Below, piece by piece: positions 1 through 6,602 of a stretch of DNA of 64,000 bases. How positions within the stretch are numbered: position 1 is the stretch's first letter; each line of letters begins with the position of its first letter. The stretch lies in NCBI RefSeq assembly GCF_001439915.1, contig NZ_LMBW01000001.1:339319-403318 (forward strand), in the 5' to 3' direction. A model generated the notes under the pieces. It ran no database searches, had not been told where the DNA came from, and worked only from the letters and a program-made list of their open reading frames with translations. This stretch comes from Fredinandcohnia humi. Its GTDB lineage: Bacteria; Bacillota; Bacilli; Bacillales; Bacillaceae_L. The translations under genes were made by a program, and so were the position numbers.

Positions 1-74
1 AGTTGATTTGCTGATTTCAAGAGCTCTGTTAATTCATTTGAAATAGTTGATTTTTGTAATATTAATTGACTCAT
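1..74 (-). CDS. 5' end of an unidentified protein (partial)
   Basis: An ATG at 74 reading leftwards follows a good ribosome binding site (AAGGTGG, about 6 nt upstream on the minus strand) and stays open for 24 codons to the window edge. The visible N-terminus begins MSQLILQKSTISNEL and is polar, with no signal peptide or membrane segment. Too little is present to identify it. It is divergent from the haem-copper oxidoreductase operon. Confidence 0.55.
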   Translation of the reverse strand, partial: MSQLILQKSTISNELTELLKSANQ

Positions 75-402
75 AGGTACCACCTTCCTAAGCAGGAATG
101 CTATACTAGTTCTAATAAAATAATATAATGTTAGTTATACAAGTGGTGTATAATAAATCACACTTATTGTAAAAATGCTGGATGATACAATGTAAACTAA
201 GGATTATGCTAATTTTGAACAATTTTCAACAATTCTAATGCTTGCGTCAACCTATTTAATTAAATAATGAACGAAAAAAGATGCATTCTTGACAAGAATG
301 TGTCTTTTTTGTTTTCGGCCCATTTTGTGACAAACTTAACAGATTTATGGTTGCACAATATGTGAGAATCATGCTGAAAAGAGAAATTAGGAGGGGGTTC
401 TT
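75..402. other. Divergent intergenic region upstream of the CuA oxidoreductase operon
   Basis: No coding region is seen. The stretch is AT-rich and should hold the promoters for the leftward partial gene and the rightward operon. It also contains a terminator-like hairpin (274-310) with no gene upstream on its strand. The half-sites TGTGACA (near 327) and TGTGAGAATCA (near 361) resemble parts of Crp/Fnr sites but neither is a complete palindrome, so no operator is called. Confidence 0.5.
274..310 (+). terminator. Terminator-like hairpin in the operon leader
   Basis: AAAAGATGCATTC pairs with GAATGTGTCTTTT across a short loop (two G-T wobbles) and is followed by a T run. No plus-strand gene precedes it, so it may end a small untranslated RNA, act as a leader attenuator for the operon starting at 403, or protect it from read-through. 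Confidence 0.5.
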
Positions 403-927
403 TTGTACCAAACAGCCGCTTGGTATCTTTCTATTATTTTAATGGCCCTAATTACAGTTATTTTTATTACCGTCGTATTAAAGACTAATAAACGAGCAGA
501 GTATGAAGCAATCCAGAAAAAATGGTACCGTTTCAGAACTTTTTATTTCATTGTTCTTCTCGTTGTCTTTGGAACTGCAACGTATTTTACACTTCAAGAT
601 CTTCCGTTTGAAAGACCAGTGTATGGTCAAGGCGAAAATCCGGTCATTGTCGATGTAGAAGCCGTACAGTTTGGATGGAACATGAGCCAGACCGAGTTCA
701 AAGTGGGAGAACCAATCGAATTCGATATCACAAGCACAGACGTTAACCATGGTTTTGGTATTTATGACAAAGAAATGAATTTATTAGCACAAACCCAGGC
801 AATGCCGGGTTATACAAACACTGTTTTCTACACATTCTCAGAACCTGGCACATATCAAATTTTTTGTATGGAATACTGTGGACTTGCTCACCATCTTATG
901 ATTGGTGAAATTGTCGTAACAAATTAA
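403..927 (+). CDS. CuA-binding subunit II of a haem-copper oxidoreductase (probable CuA-type NO reductase)
   Basis: 174 residues. Two N-terminal membrane helices (about 5-27 and 46-63) are followed by an extracytoplasmic cupredoxin domain. All CuA ligands are visible: H116, then C155, E157, C159, H163 and M166 within CMEYCGLAHHLM. The domain accepts electrons and passes them to the catalytic subunit encoded 14 bp downstream. The start is TTG at 403, chosen because a strong GGAGGGGG lies just upstream and no ATG fits. The length is that of the short ba3-type subunit II. Whether the complex reduces oxygen or nitric oxide depends on the partner subunit, whose active site points to NO. Confidence 0.88.
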   Translation: MYQTAAWYLSIILMALITVIFITVVLKTNKRAEYEAIQKKWYRFRTFYFIVLLVVFGTATYFTLQDLPFERPVYGQGENPVIVDVEAVQFGWNMSQTEFKVGEPIEFDITSTDVNHGFGIYDKEMNLLAQTQAMPGYTNTVFYTFSEPGTYQIFCMEYCGLAHHLMIGEIVVTN

Positions 928-941
928 GGAGGGGGTTAACT

Positions 942-2426
942 ATGTCTACTAATATAGTAATGGGAGGGACAACTAACTCCCAAAATAAAACAATTGCGAC
1001 GTATCTACTAACAGGTAGCCTTATCATTTTATTAATGATGGTATTTGGGGTCCTGATGCTTATGGCACAGGGAAAAATGATTGAGATAGACCCTGGATTC
1101 TTTTATAAGATTATGACCGTTCATGGCACAGGGATGGTTGGGGCTGCTGCATTAGCTGCAGTTGCAGTTATGTGGTATTTCCTAAGTAAATATGTTCAAT
1201 TAAGCAAAGCAATTCTCATCACCAATTTCATCACCTTCATCATCGGAGTCGCCATGGTGTTGGTAGGTATCTTTGTATTTGACTTTGCGGGAGCTTGGAC
1301 TTTTCTTTATCCGCTGCCGGCTATCTCTGCCGGTGGATGGGCAGTATCGGGAGCAACGCTTTACTTAGGTGGTATGCTCATACTCGGTATAGGGTTTCTA
1401 TTGCTATATTTAGATGTTGCTAGAGCGATAATTAAACAATATGGAAGCTTAGGCGGGGGGTTAGGCTGGCGGATCGTATTTGGGAAGGAAAAAGGATATG
1501 GTCCTCCGGCGGCTGTTGTTGCGAGTACAATGGTTGCAATCGTAAATATTACAGCATTGGTTTCGGGTGCGACAGTACTTACAATGAGCCTTATCAATAT
1601 ATATATTCCGACCATTACGATCGACCCATTACTAGCAAAAAACTTAACCTACGCGTTTGGTCACATATTTGCAAATTCAATTATTTACATGGGTGTTATT
1701 GCGGTTTATGAAATATTATCAACCTATACAAATCGTCCATGGAAGGCGAATCGACCATTCTTGATCGCATGGAATTGCTCAACATTTTTTACAATTATTA
1801 TCTATCCTCACCATTTATTAATGGACTTTGCATTACCAAAATGGATGATTATTTTAGGTCAAGTGCTTTCATATGCAAACGGATTACCAGTATTAGTTAT
1901 CACAGCTTACGGTGCTCTTATGATTGTATATCGTTCAGGTATTAAGTGGGATCTGGCCTCATCTTTTATGTTTATATCGATGTTTGGGTGGGTAATTGGA
2001 GTAGTGCCGGCGATTATTGACGCAACAATCGTTGTTAATCATGTCATGCATAATACGAAATGGGTACCAGGGCATTTCCATCTGTATATGGGCATAGGTG
2101 CAACAACTATGCTATTTGGATTTATGTATTACTTAGCAAAAGTGAATAGAAAAGAAAAAGAAACTGCTCGTGATTCGATTAGTATGTGGATGTACACGAT
2201 GTTCTTCATTGGATTATGTGGATCATTCCTTTTCTCAGGCAAAGTAGGAGCGCCAAGAAGATGGGCTGAACACTTCCCGGAGTGGATCGCTTATGACCGT
2301 ATGGGAGCAATCTTTGGTATGTTTATCGTCCTTGCAGTTTTGACATTTATCATCCGTTTCTGGAATTTTTCAAGAACAATTGATAATAAGTTTCAGAGAG
2401 AAATAGGACCAAACCAGCATGCGTAA
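942..2426 (+). CDS. Haem-copper oxidoreductase catalytic subunit lacking the active-site Tyr; probable CuA-type (b-type) nitric oxide reductase
   Basis: 494 residues and about 12 membrane helices. The metal-binding histidines are present: H61 (low-spin haem, in VHGTGM), H241, H290 and H291 (CuB or FeB; YPHHLLMD) and H378/H380 (GHFH, haem ligands). In B-family oxygen reductases the motif starting at the first active-site His reads HPxVY, with a Tyr four residues on that cross-links to the His. Here it reads HIFAN: residue 245 is Asn and the Pro is lost. Loss of this Tyr is typical of NO reductases, including the CuA-NOR described from Bacillus azotoformans. NO reduction is therefore inferred; annotation pipelines would probably call it a cytochrome c oxidase. 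The stop overlaps the SCO start by 8 bp. Confidence 0.85.
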   Translation: MSTNIVMGGTTNSQNKTIATYLLTGSLIILLMMVFGVLMLMAQGKMIEIDPGFFYKIMTVHGTGMVGAAALAAVAVMWYFLSKYVQLSKAILITNFITFIIGVAMVLVGIFVFDFAGAWTFLYPLPAISAGGWAVSGATLYLGGMLILGIGFLLLYLDVARAIIKQYGSLGGGLGWRIVFGKEKGYGPPAAVVASTMVAIVNITALVSGATVLTMSLINIYIPTITIDPLLAKNLTYAFGHIFANSIIYMGVIAVYEILSTYTNRPWKANRPFLIAWNCSTFFTIIIYPHHLLMDFALPKWMIILGQVLSYANGLPVLVITAYGALMIVYRSGIKWDLASSFMFISMFGWVIGVVPAIIDATIVVNHVMHNTKWVPGHFHLYMGIGATTMLFGFMYYLAKVNRKEKETARDSISMWMYTMFFIGLCGSFLFSGKVGAPRRWAEHFPEWIAYDRMGAIFGMFIVLAVLTFIIRFWNFSRTIDNKFQREIGPNQHA

Positions 2427-3024
2427 AAGTATTGGAATTCTATTTGCACTCATAGCGGGTATCGCTTTACTTTGGATAGGTACAGATGGATTTCGAGCTT
2501 TTACAGCAGAGACGGCTAGAATTTTAGAATTAGAAAGGGAGCAGCCAAAGCTCCCTTCTGCTACATTAATCGACTCTAATTCGAAAGACTTTCATATGCG
2601 GGATTTGGAGGGGAAATATACGCTTTTTACATTCATGTATACATCCTGCGGGGATGTATGTCCTGTGTTAGAAAGAAACTTTGCAAAAATTTATGAAAAT
2701 ATCCCTAAAACCGTCCTTGGAAAGGATGTCGTGCTTGTAAGTATAAGCTTTGACCCAGAGTATGATTCACCGGCAGTTCTAAAATCATATTCCGACCATT
2801 TCGGGGCAGATGGGGACCAGTGGAAAATGGCAACGATTCAGGACAAACAGGAATTACAGGACGTGTTGGATACCCTTGAAGTAATTGTCATACCGAATGA
2901 ATATGGCGGATATGAGCATAATTCTGCATTTTATGTGGTCAACCCAGAAGGAAAATTAACAAATATCTTTGACTACCAACAACCACAAACAGTAGTGGAA
3001 TACCTAGATTCGTTTCTTTTTTAA
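2419..3024 (+). CDS. SCO1/SenC family copper chaperone
   Basis: 201 residues with an N-terminal membrane anchor (about 4-21) and a thioredoxin-fold domain outside the cytoplasm. The copper-binding CxxxC is C77 and C81 (SCGDVC), and the distal His ligand is H167 (YEHNSAF). SCO proteins deliver copper to the CuA site of subunit II, which fits its position in the same operon, overlapping the catalytic subunit gene. No unusual feature is seen. Confidence 0.9.
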   Translation: MRKSIGILFALIAGIALLWIGTDGFRAFTAETARILELEREQPKLPSATLIDSNSKDFHMRDLEGKYTLFTFMYTSCGDVCPVLERNFAKIYENIPKTVLGKDVVLVSISFDPEYDSPAVLKSYSDHFGADGDQWKMATIQDKQELQDVLDTLEVIVIPNEYGGYEHNSAFYVVNPEGKLTNIFDYQQPQTVVEYLDSFLF

Positions 3025-3035
3025 GGGGTGAAAAT

Positions 3036-3677
3036 ATGTACCGTTATCGTTATCTGTTTATTGGGCTACTTTTACTTCTATTTGTTTCGGTCCCGTATGT
3101 TAGGTTAATGTTAGAAGCAAGTATGGTTGCTACCATGCTTGTTCAAATTCCTTTATTAGTTTGTAGTGGTTATTTCCTGGCAAAAGGGTTTCCAAAGAGA
3201 TGGCGAACCTTTTTCCTATTTTTCAATGAAAATGGGATTGCAGGAATCTTAATAACATTATTTATTTTGACGTACTGGAGTTTACCGCGCGCAATTGATG
3301 CTGCATTAAATGAGCCTTTTATGGAAATTGCAAAATATATAAGTCTGCCATTTCTTGCAGGAGTATTTTTGTACTATAGCTGGGGACTGCTTGGTCCAAT
3401 CAGTAAATCCTTTATTTGGGCGAATGTCATTTCGATGATCTTTGTCATGAGTTGGCTTTATTTAGCATCACCGGCTCGACTCTGTAATAACTACCTCGTT
3501 TCGGAACAGCAAGAGCTAGGAAAAGCTATGTTTATACTAGGATTAGTTATTTGTATTTTCTTTATCGGACAGGTTTTTATTGGGAAGCCAACGTTTTCCG
3601 TAATTAAGAAAGATGAAAAAGGGCCATCTATAAAAATGAATATAAAATCAGGAGACTTTGATGAAAGGTTAACGTGA
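3036..3677 (+). CDS. Polytopic membrane protein of the CuA oxidoreductase operon, function unknown
   Basis: 213 residues with about six predicted membrane helices. Motifs PRAIDAAL (about 89-96) and SPARLCNNYL (about 145-154) look conserved-type, but I cannot name the family. The gene starts 11 bp after SCO with AAGGGGTGA upstream, so it belongs to the operon and may help assembly or cofactor insertion. The polar C-terminal tail (about 185-213) ends at a TGA right at the left end of the IscB element, so the last residues or the stop may come from the insertion. Confidence 0.75.
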   Translation: MYRYRYLFIGLLLLLFVSVPYVRLMLEASMVATMLVQIPLLVCSGYFLAKGFPKRWRTFFLFFNENGIAGILITLFILTYWSLPRAIDAALNEPFMEIAKYISLPFLAGVFLYYSWGLLGPISKSFIWANVISMIFVMSWLYLASPARLCNNYLVSEQQELGKAMFILGLVICIFFIGQVFIGKPTFSVIKKDEKGPSIKMNIKSGDFDERLT

Positions 3678-3681
3678 ACTA

Positions 3682-3704
3682 CCACGAGCCTAAAGGCATC
3701 GTGG
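3682..3704 (+). repeat. Left-end hairpin of the IscB element
   Basis: CCACGA-GCC-TAAA-GGC-A-TCGTGG folds into a 9-bp stem with one bulged A and a TAAA loop. The right end has the same layout with compensating changes. A second small hairpin, GCTTCT-GAAAA-AGAAGC, follows at 3704-3720. Confidence 0.85.
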
Positions 3705-3998
3705 CTTCTGAAAAAGAAGCTACATGGTTTTAGCTTCGTCCCTCCAAGGGTGGGTTCACCAGACTTAGGTAGGAGAAATCCTAGCTACGATAGATTGGTC
3801 ATGACACCTTCGGTTGACGCACCAGACCGTTGCCCTGTCGCTTGCATTTAAGTAGAGATGAGGAAAGTCTCGGTGATGCAAGTGCAAAAAGCCTGTTTAT
3901 CTTTGTCGAGGTGAGGACGGATTCCTTGTATGGTAACAGTACAGGGATACGCATGACCTACTTTCGAGTAGAGATTTTATCTGAAAGGATGTAATACA
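3705..3998 (+). ncRNA. Omega-RNA / HEARO-type RNA of the IscB element
   Basis: The 294 nt between the left-end hairpin and iscB have no ORF but many hairpins: CTTGCAT...ATGCAAG enclosing GAGA...TCTC (about 3841-3886), CCTTGTA...TACAGGG (about 3925-3948) and CTACT-TTCG-AGTAG (about 3957-3971) just before the ribosome binding site. IscB nucleases are known to use an RNA transcribed from this position, with the guide at its 5' end taken from DNA flanking the left end. By that rule the guide here would be the last bases of the upstream membrane protein gene. Assignment rests on position and structure, not on a covariance-model match. Confidence 0.78.
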
Positions 3999-5258
3999 AT
4001 GGTTTATGTTTTAAATATAGATGGAAAGCCACTGATGCCTTGTTCGTCTGTCATTGCCAGACTGCTTCTTAAACAAGGAAAAGCCAAAGTGAAAAGAAGA
4101 ACCCCGTTTACGATTCAATTATTTTACAAGACAGATACCGAATACATTCAACCTTTAACGCATGGTTTGGATAGTGGAAGTTCAAAAGTGGGTTCTGCTG
4201 TCTCTGATGAAAAAGGAAATATCGTCTATATGTCCCAAGTGGAAATTCGTAATGATGTTTCGAAAAAGATGCAACAGCGCTCAAAATATAGAAGGAATAG
4301 ACGAAATCGCAAGACCCGTTATCGTAAAGCGAGATGGCTAAACCGCAAGAACTCGATGAAAAAGGATCGTTTCTCGCCTACCATGACGAGTAAGATTCAT
4401 GCTCATATGAGAGAAACAAGGTTTGTTCAAAAGGTTCTTCCCATCTCGAAAACGATTATCGAAACCGCTACGTTTGACCCTCATGCCTTAAAAAATCCAG
4501 CGGTTTTAACAAACAAATGGTTATATCAAACGGGAATTAATTACAGGTACGCCAATACAAAGGCGTATGTATTAACGAGAGATGGGTATTGTTGCCGACA
4601 CTGTAAAGGAAAAACAAAAGACAAACGATTAGAAGTTCATCACATCATTTTCCGAAGTGAAAATGGCTCCGATGAAGAAGATAACTTAATTACTCTTTGT
4701 AAAACATGCCATGATGCTCTCCATCAAGGAAAAGTGGCACTCAAAAAGAAAGGCAAGAAAAAAGGACAACTCAATCATGCTACACAAATGAATAGTATTC
4801 GCATTCAACTGTTAAAGCGAATCCATGCAGAAGAAACCTTTGGATTCGTAACGAAAGAACATCGTCAACTTATGGGATTGTCGAAAGAACATTACTTTGA
4901 TGCCGTTGCGATTGCAACCCAGGGAAAAGAACCGACCTTTAAAATGTCAAACGTCTTGTTTAAAAAATGTGTTTCTGACGGTGATTATCAGCAAACCAAA
5001 GGCGTTCGTAGTGAACAAGTGATACCCACAGGAAAACTTTTTGGATTTCGTAAGTTTGACAAGGTTCAATACATAGGGAATGACTATTTCATTAAAGGGC
5101 GCATGAGTAGCGGTTATGCTATTTTAATGGATATTGAAGGAAATAAGGTGGATTTAAAGCCGATTCCAAAATTCTCTAAGATGCAGAGAGTGAGTGCGAG
5201 AAAATCATGGATTATGATACCAAAAACCATTCCAAGTTTTTACTCATATGTCACCTGA
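3999..5258 (+). CDS. iscB: IscB RNA-guided endonuclease (RuvC + HNH)
   Basis: 419 residues. Domains in order: an N-terminal PLMP domain (DGKPLMP at 8-14, RRTPF near 33-37); RuvC-I with D58 in GLDSGSS; an arginine-rich bridge helix (about 94-117); RuvC-II with E155 (TIIETATFD); an HNH domain with paired Cys (C199/C202 and C234/C237, zinc ribbon) and H214/H215, N229, H238; RuvC-III with H298 and D301 (HYFDAVAIA); and a C-terminal RNA/TAM-interaction region. All catalytic residues of both nucleases are present, so it is predicted active. IscB is the ancestor group of Cas9 and cuts DNA next to a short TAM using the upstream RNA. Start ATG follows AAAGGATG. The 3' end overlaps tnpA by 52 bp in another frame. 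Confidence 0.93.
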   Translation: MVYVLNIDGKPLMPCSSVIARLLLKQGKAKVKRRTPFTIQLFYKTDTEYIQPLTHGLDSGSSKVGSAVSDEKGNIVYMSQVEIRNDVSKKMQQRSKYRRNRRNRKTRYRKARWLNRKNSMKKDRFSPTMTSKIHAHMRETRFVQKVLPISKTIIETATFDPHALKNPAVLTNKWLYQTGINYRYANTKAYVLTRDGYCCRHCKGKTKDKRLEVHHIIFRSENGSDEEDNLITLCKTCHDALHQGKVALKKKGKKKGQLNHATQMNSIRIQLLKRIHAEETFGFVTKEHRQLMGLSKEHYFDAVAIATQGKEPTFKMSNVLFKKCVSDGDYQQTKGVRSEQVIPTGKLFGFRKFDKVQYIGNDYFIKGRMSSGYAILMDIEGNKVDLKPIPKFSKMQRVSARKSWIMIPKTIPSFYSYVT

Positions 5259-5602
5259 TATTTGTTTGTAAATATCGAAATAAGTTGTTGATCCCACTTG
5301 GAAATGATGTGAAACAACTCATGCACGATATTAGCCAATAGATACCATTTAGAATAGTCGAAATGGAAGTAGATAAGGATCATATCCATTTGCTTATTCA
5401 GTATGAACCTAAGATGAGTATTCTCGAAATCGTAAGACTACTCAAGCAAATGACTACGTTTCACATTTGGAAACAAAATAAAACTTATCTTTCTAAACAT
5501 TTTTGGAAAGAAAGAACCATTTGGAGTGACGGATATTTTGCTTGTTCCATTGGAAATGTCAGCAAAGAGGTTATTCAAAAGTACATTCAAGAACAAGGAT
5601 GA
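5207..5602 (+). pseudogene. tnpA: IS200/IS605-type Y1 transposase TnpA, interrupted by one in-frame TAG
   Basis: An ATG at 5207, inside the iscB 3' end and in a different frame, opens a reading frame beginning MDYDTKNHSKFLLICHLIF. It runs through one TAG at 5339-5341 (codon 45) and continues in the same frame to a TGA at 5600-5602. Joined, it makes about 131 residues, the normal size for IS200 TnpA. The HUH motif (DHIHLL) and the catalytic Tyr region (VIQKYIQEQG) lie after the stop, in a frame that could restart at ATG 5363. Everything except the stop looks intact, so the break is recent or suppressed. Expected effect: the element can no longer move by itself. Confidence 0.85.
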
Positions 5603-5607
5603 AAACC

Positions 5608-5655
5608 GTGGGCTTACATCCACGAACCTAAAGGTATCGGTGGTTTTACGCCCAC
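5608..5655 (+). repeat. Right-end nested hairpin of the IscB element
   Basis: An outer stem GTGGGC/GCCCAC encloses an inner hairpin CCACGA-ACC-TAAA-GGT-A-TCGGTGG (5620-5643). The inner part repeats the left-end hairpin with a compensating pair change (ACC/GGT for GCC/GGC). It begins 6 nt after the tnpA stop. Confidence 0.85.
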
Positions 5656-5667
5656 AAAATATAAAAA

Positions 5668-5698
5668 AAGAGCTGACATGGTATCAGCTCATTTTTAC
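5668..5698. terminator. Bidirectional terminator between the IscB element and ric
   Basis: GAGCTGA-CATGGTA-TCAGCTC flanked by an A run on the left and a T run on the right. It can end ric transcripts (leftward) and the operon/IscB transcripts (rightward), and was probably the original terminator of the upstream operon before the insertion. Confidence 0.85.
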
Positions 5699-5706
5699 AT
5701 TCTATA

Positions 5707-6414
5707 TTAGTTTCCAGCTGCTGCTCTTGGAAAGAGGATGTTATTTTCTAAATGAATGTGCTGGAATAGGTCTGCTTCCAGTGCTTCAAGACGTTGATAG
5801 ACAAGACGATACGTTCCACATGCACCGATTGGTGGCTGGAAGTCGTTTGTAATGTCCCGGATTTCTTTAATAATATTTCCAGCCTCATCATGATCGTCTT
5901 CTAATTCGATTACATGTTTTTTCACTAATTCATGATTTTCTGGAGTTCGTTCATTTTCAAATTTTATAATGAGAGGGAATGAGTTTGCTTCCTCTTTAAT
6001 TGTATGTTGTTCAAGCTCTACCTTTAATTGATTAAACAGTGAGTGTACCCTAGCAAGATGTGGATGATTACCACCATGTACTCTAAGTACCTTTGTTACA
6101 TATGGGCTAAGCTGTGGAAGCTCTTCATTTAAGTAACGATGATGTTTATTCACGATATGGTCAATTAATTCGGAATAGCTAGCGGCCTTCCAATCCACTG
6201 TTTTTTCATTTAATTCCTTCATATCTTGATATAGTGTATTTAAATTTGATAAAACTTCATCCTTGGAAAGATTTCTTTCCTCAATAGCATCTATAAGTGG
6301 TCGGTTACCGCCACAGCAAAAATCAATACGAAGTTTTTTGAATAGGTCTCCAGCCTTCGGAAACTCAGTTACAATTTCTCCAATGATATGTTGTTCTGTA
6401 AAAGTTTGTTCCAT
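5707..6414 (-). CDS. ric: Ric (ScdA/YtfE-type) di-iron protein, iron-sulfur cluster repair
   Basis: 235 residues. The N-terminal ScdA_N domain (about 1-60) carries the FCCGGNRPL motif. A hemerythrin-like four-helix domain follows, with the expected His and Glu ligands (for example HHRYLNEELP, HGGNHPHL, HTIKEEANSFP, ELEDDHDEAG and HIHLENNILFP). The family repairs iron-sulfur clusters damaged by nitric oxide or peroxide. The start at 6414 follows TTAGGAGGTAGG. It is divergent from a chemoreceptor gene across two Fnr-like palindromes, and lies near a probable NO reductase, which supports a nitrosative or anaerobic role. Confidence 0.93.
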   Translation of the reverse strand: MEQTFTEQHIIGEIVTEFPKAGDLFKKLRIDFCCGGNRPLIDAIEERNLSKDEVLSNLNTLYQDMKELNEKTVDWKAASYSELIDHIVNKHHRYLNEELPQLSPYVTKVLRVHGGNHPHLARVHSLFNQLKVELEQHTIKEEANSFPLIIKFENERTPENHELVKKHVIELEDDHDEAGNIIKEIRDITNDFQPPIGACGTYRLVYQRLEALEADLFQHIHLENNILFPRAAAGN

Positions 6415-6472
6415 GATCCTACCTCCTAATTAGTAAGCTACATATAGCATAGCTATTAACAAGAAAGAATGG

Positions 6473-6488
6473 GGTGATACGTATCACA
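6473..6488. promoter_or_regulatory. Fnr/Crp-like operator 1
   Basis: GGTGA-TACGTA-TCACA differs in one base from the Crp/Fnr consensus TGTGA-N6-TCACA. It lies about 60 bp upstream of ric and 115 bp upstream of the chemoreceptor gene. Anaerobic Fnr control is an inference. Confidence 0.65.
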
Positions 6489-6521
6489 CACCTGTAGAAA
6501 AACGTCAGAAATTCTGTTAAA

Positions 6522-6537
6522 AGTGATGTGCATCACA
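6522..6537. promoter_or_regulatory. Fnr/Crp-like operator 2
   Basis: AGTGA-TGTGCA-TCACA, one mismatch from TGTGA-N6-TCACA, placed 49 bp to the right of operator 1. It is the nearer site to the chemoreceptor gene. The pair suggests that both divergent genes share oxygen-responsive control. Confidence 0.65.
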
Positions 6538-6602
6538 GGTTAAAATAGAGTATGTTTGATAGGATTAAGATAAATTGATTGCTACAGGGAGATGTCATAA
6601 CG

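Larger units (their letters stand above)
3674..5656 (+). mobile_element. IscB (OMEGA) element of the IS200/IS605 superfamily with overlapping tnpA
   Basis: A unit of about 2 kb bounded by related hairpins at 3682-3704 and 5608-5655. Both carry the core CCACGA-(G/A)CC-TAAA-GG(C/T)-ATCG. Between them are a structured noncoding stretch, an intact iscB and a tnpA with one stop codon. Subterminal hairpins without terminal inverted repeats are the hallmark of Y1-transposase elements that move as single strands. The exact ends cannot be fixed without an empty site; the coordinates are estimates from the hairpins. It lies between the stop of the membrane protein gene and the shared terminator before ric, so no host gene is clearly destroyed. 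Confidence 0.85.

Noticed and set aside
3036-3677. Disruption of the membrane protein gene by the IscB element
   Set aside because: The six-helix protein looks complete and ends with a normal polar tail; at most the last few residues or the stop codon come from the element.
5363-5602. Separate small gene starting at ATG 5363
   Set aside because: It is the C-terminal part of tnpA, in the same frame as the segment upstream of the TAG and with no ribosome binding site of its own. A restart there remains possible but would lack the first strand of the fold.
5526-5852. Open frame of 108 codons between tnpA and ric
   Set aside because: It runs across the right-end hairpin and the terminator and then antisense to ric.
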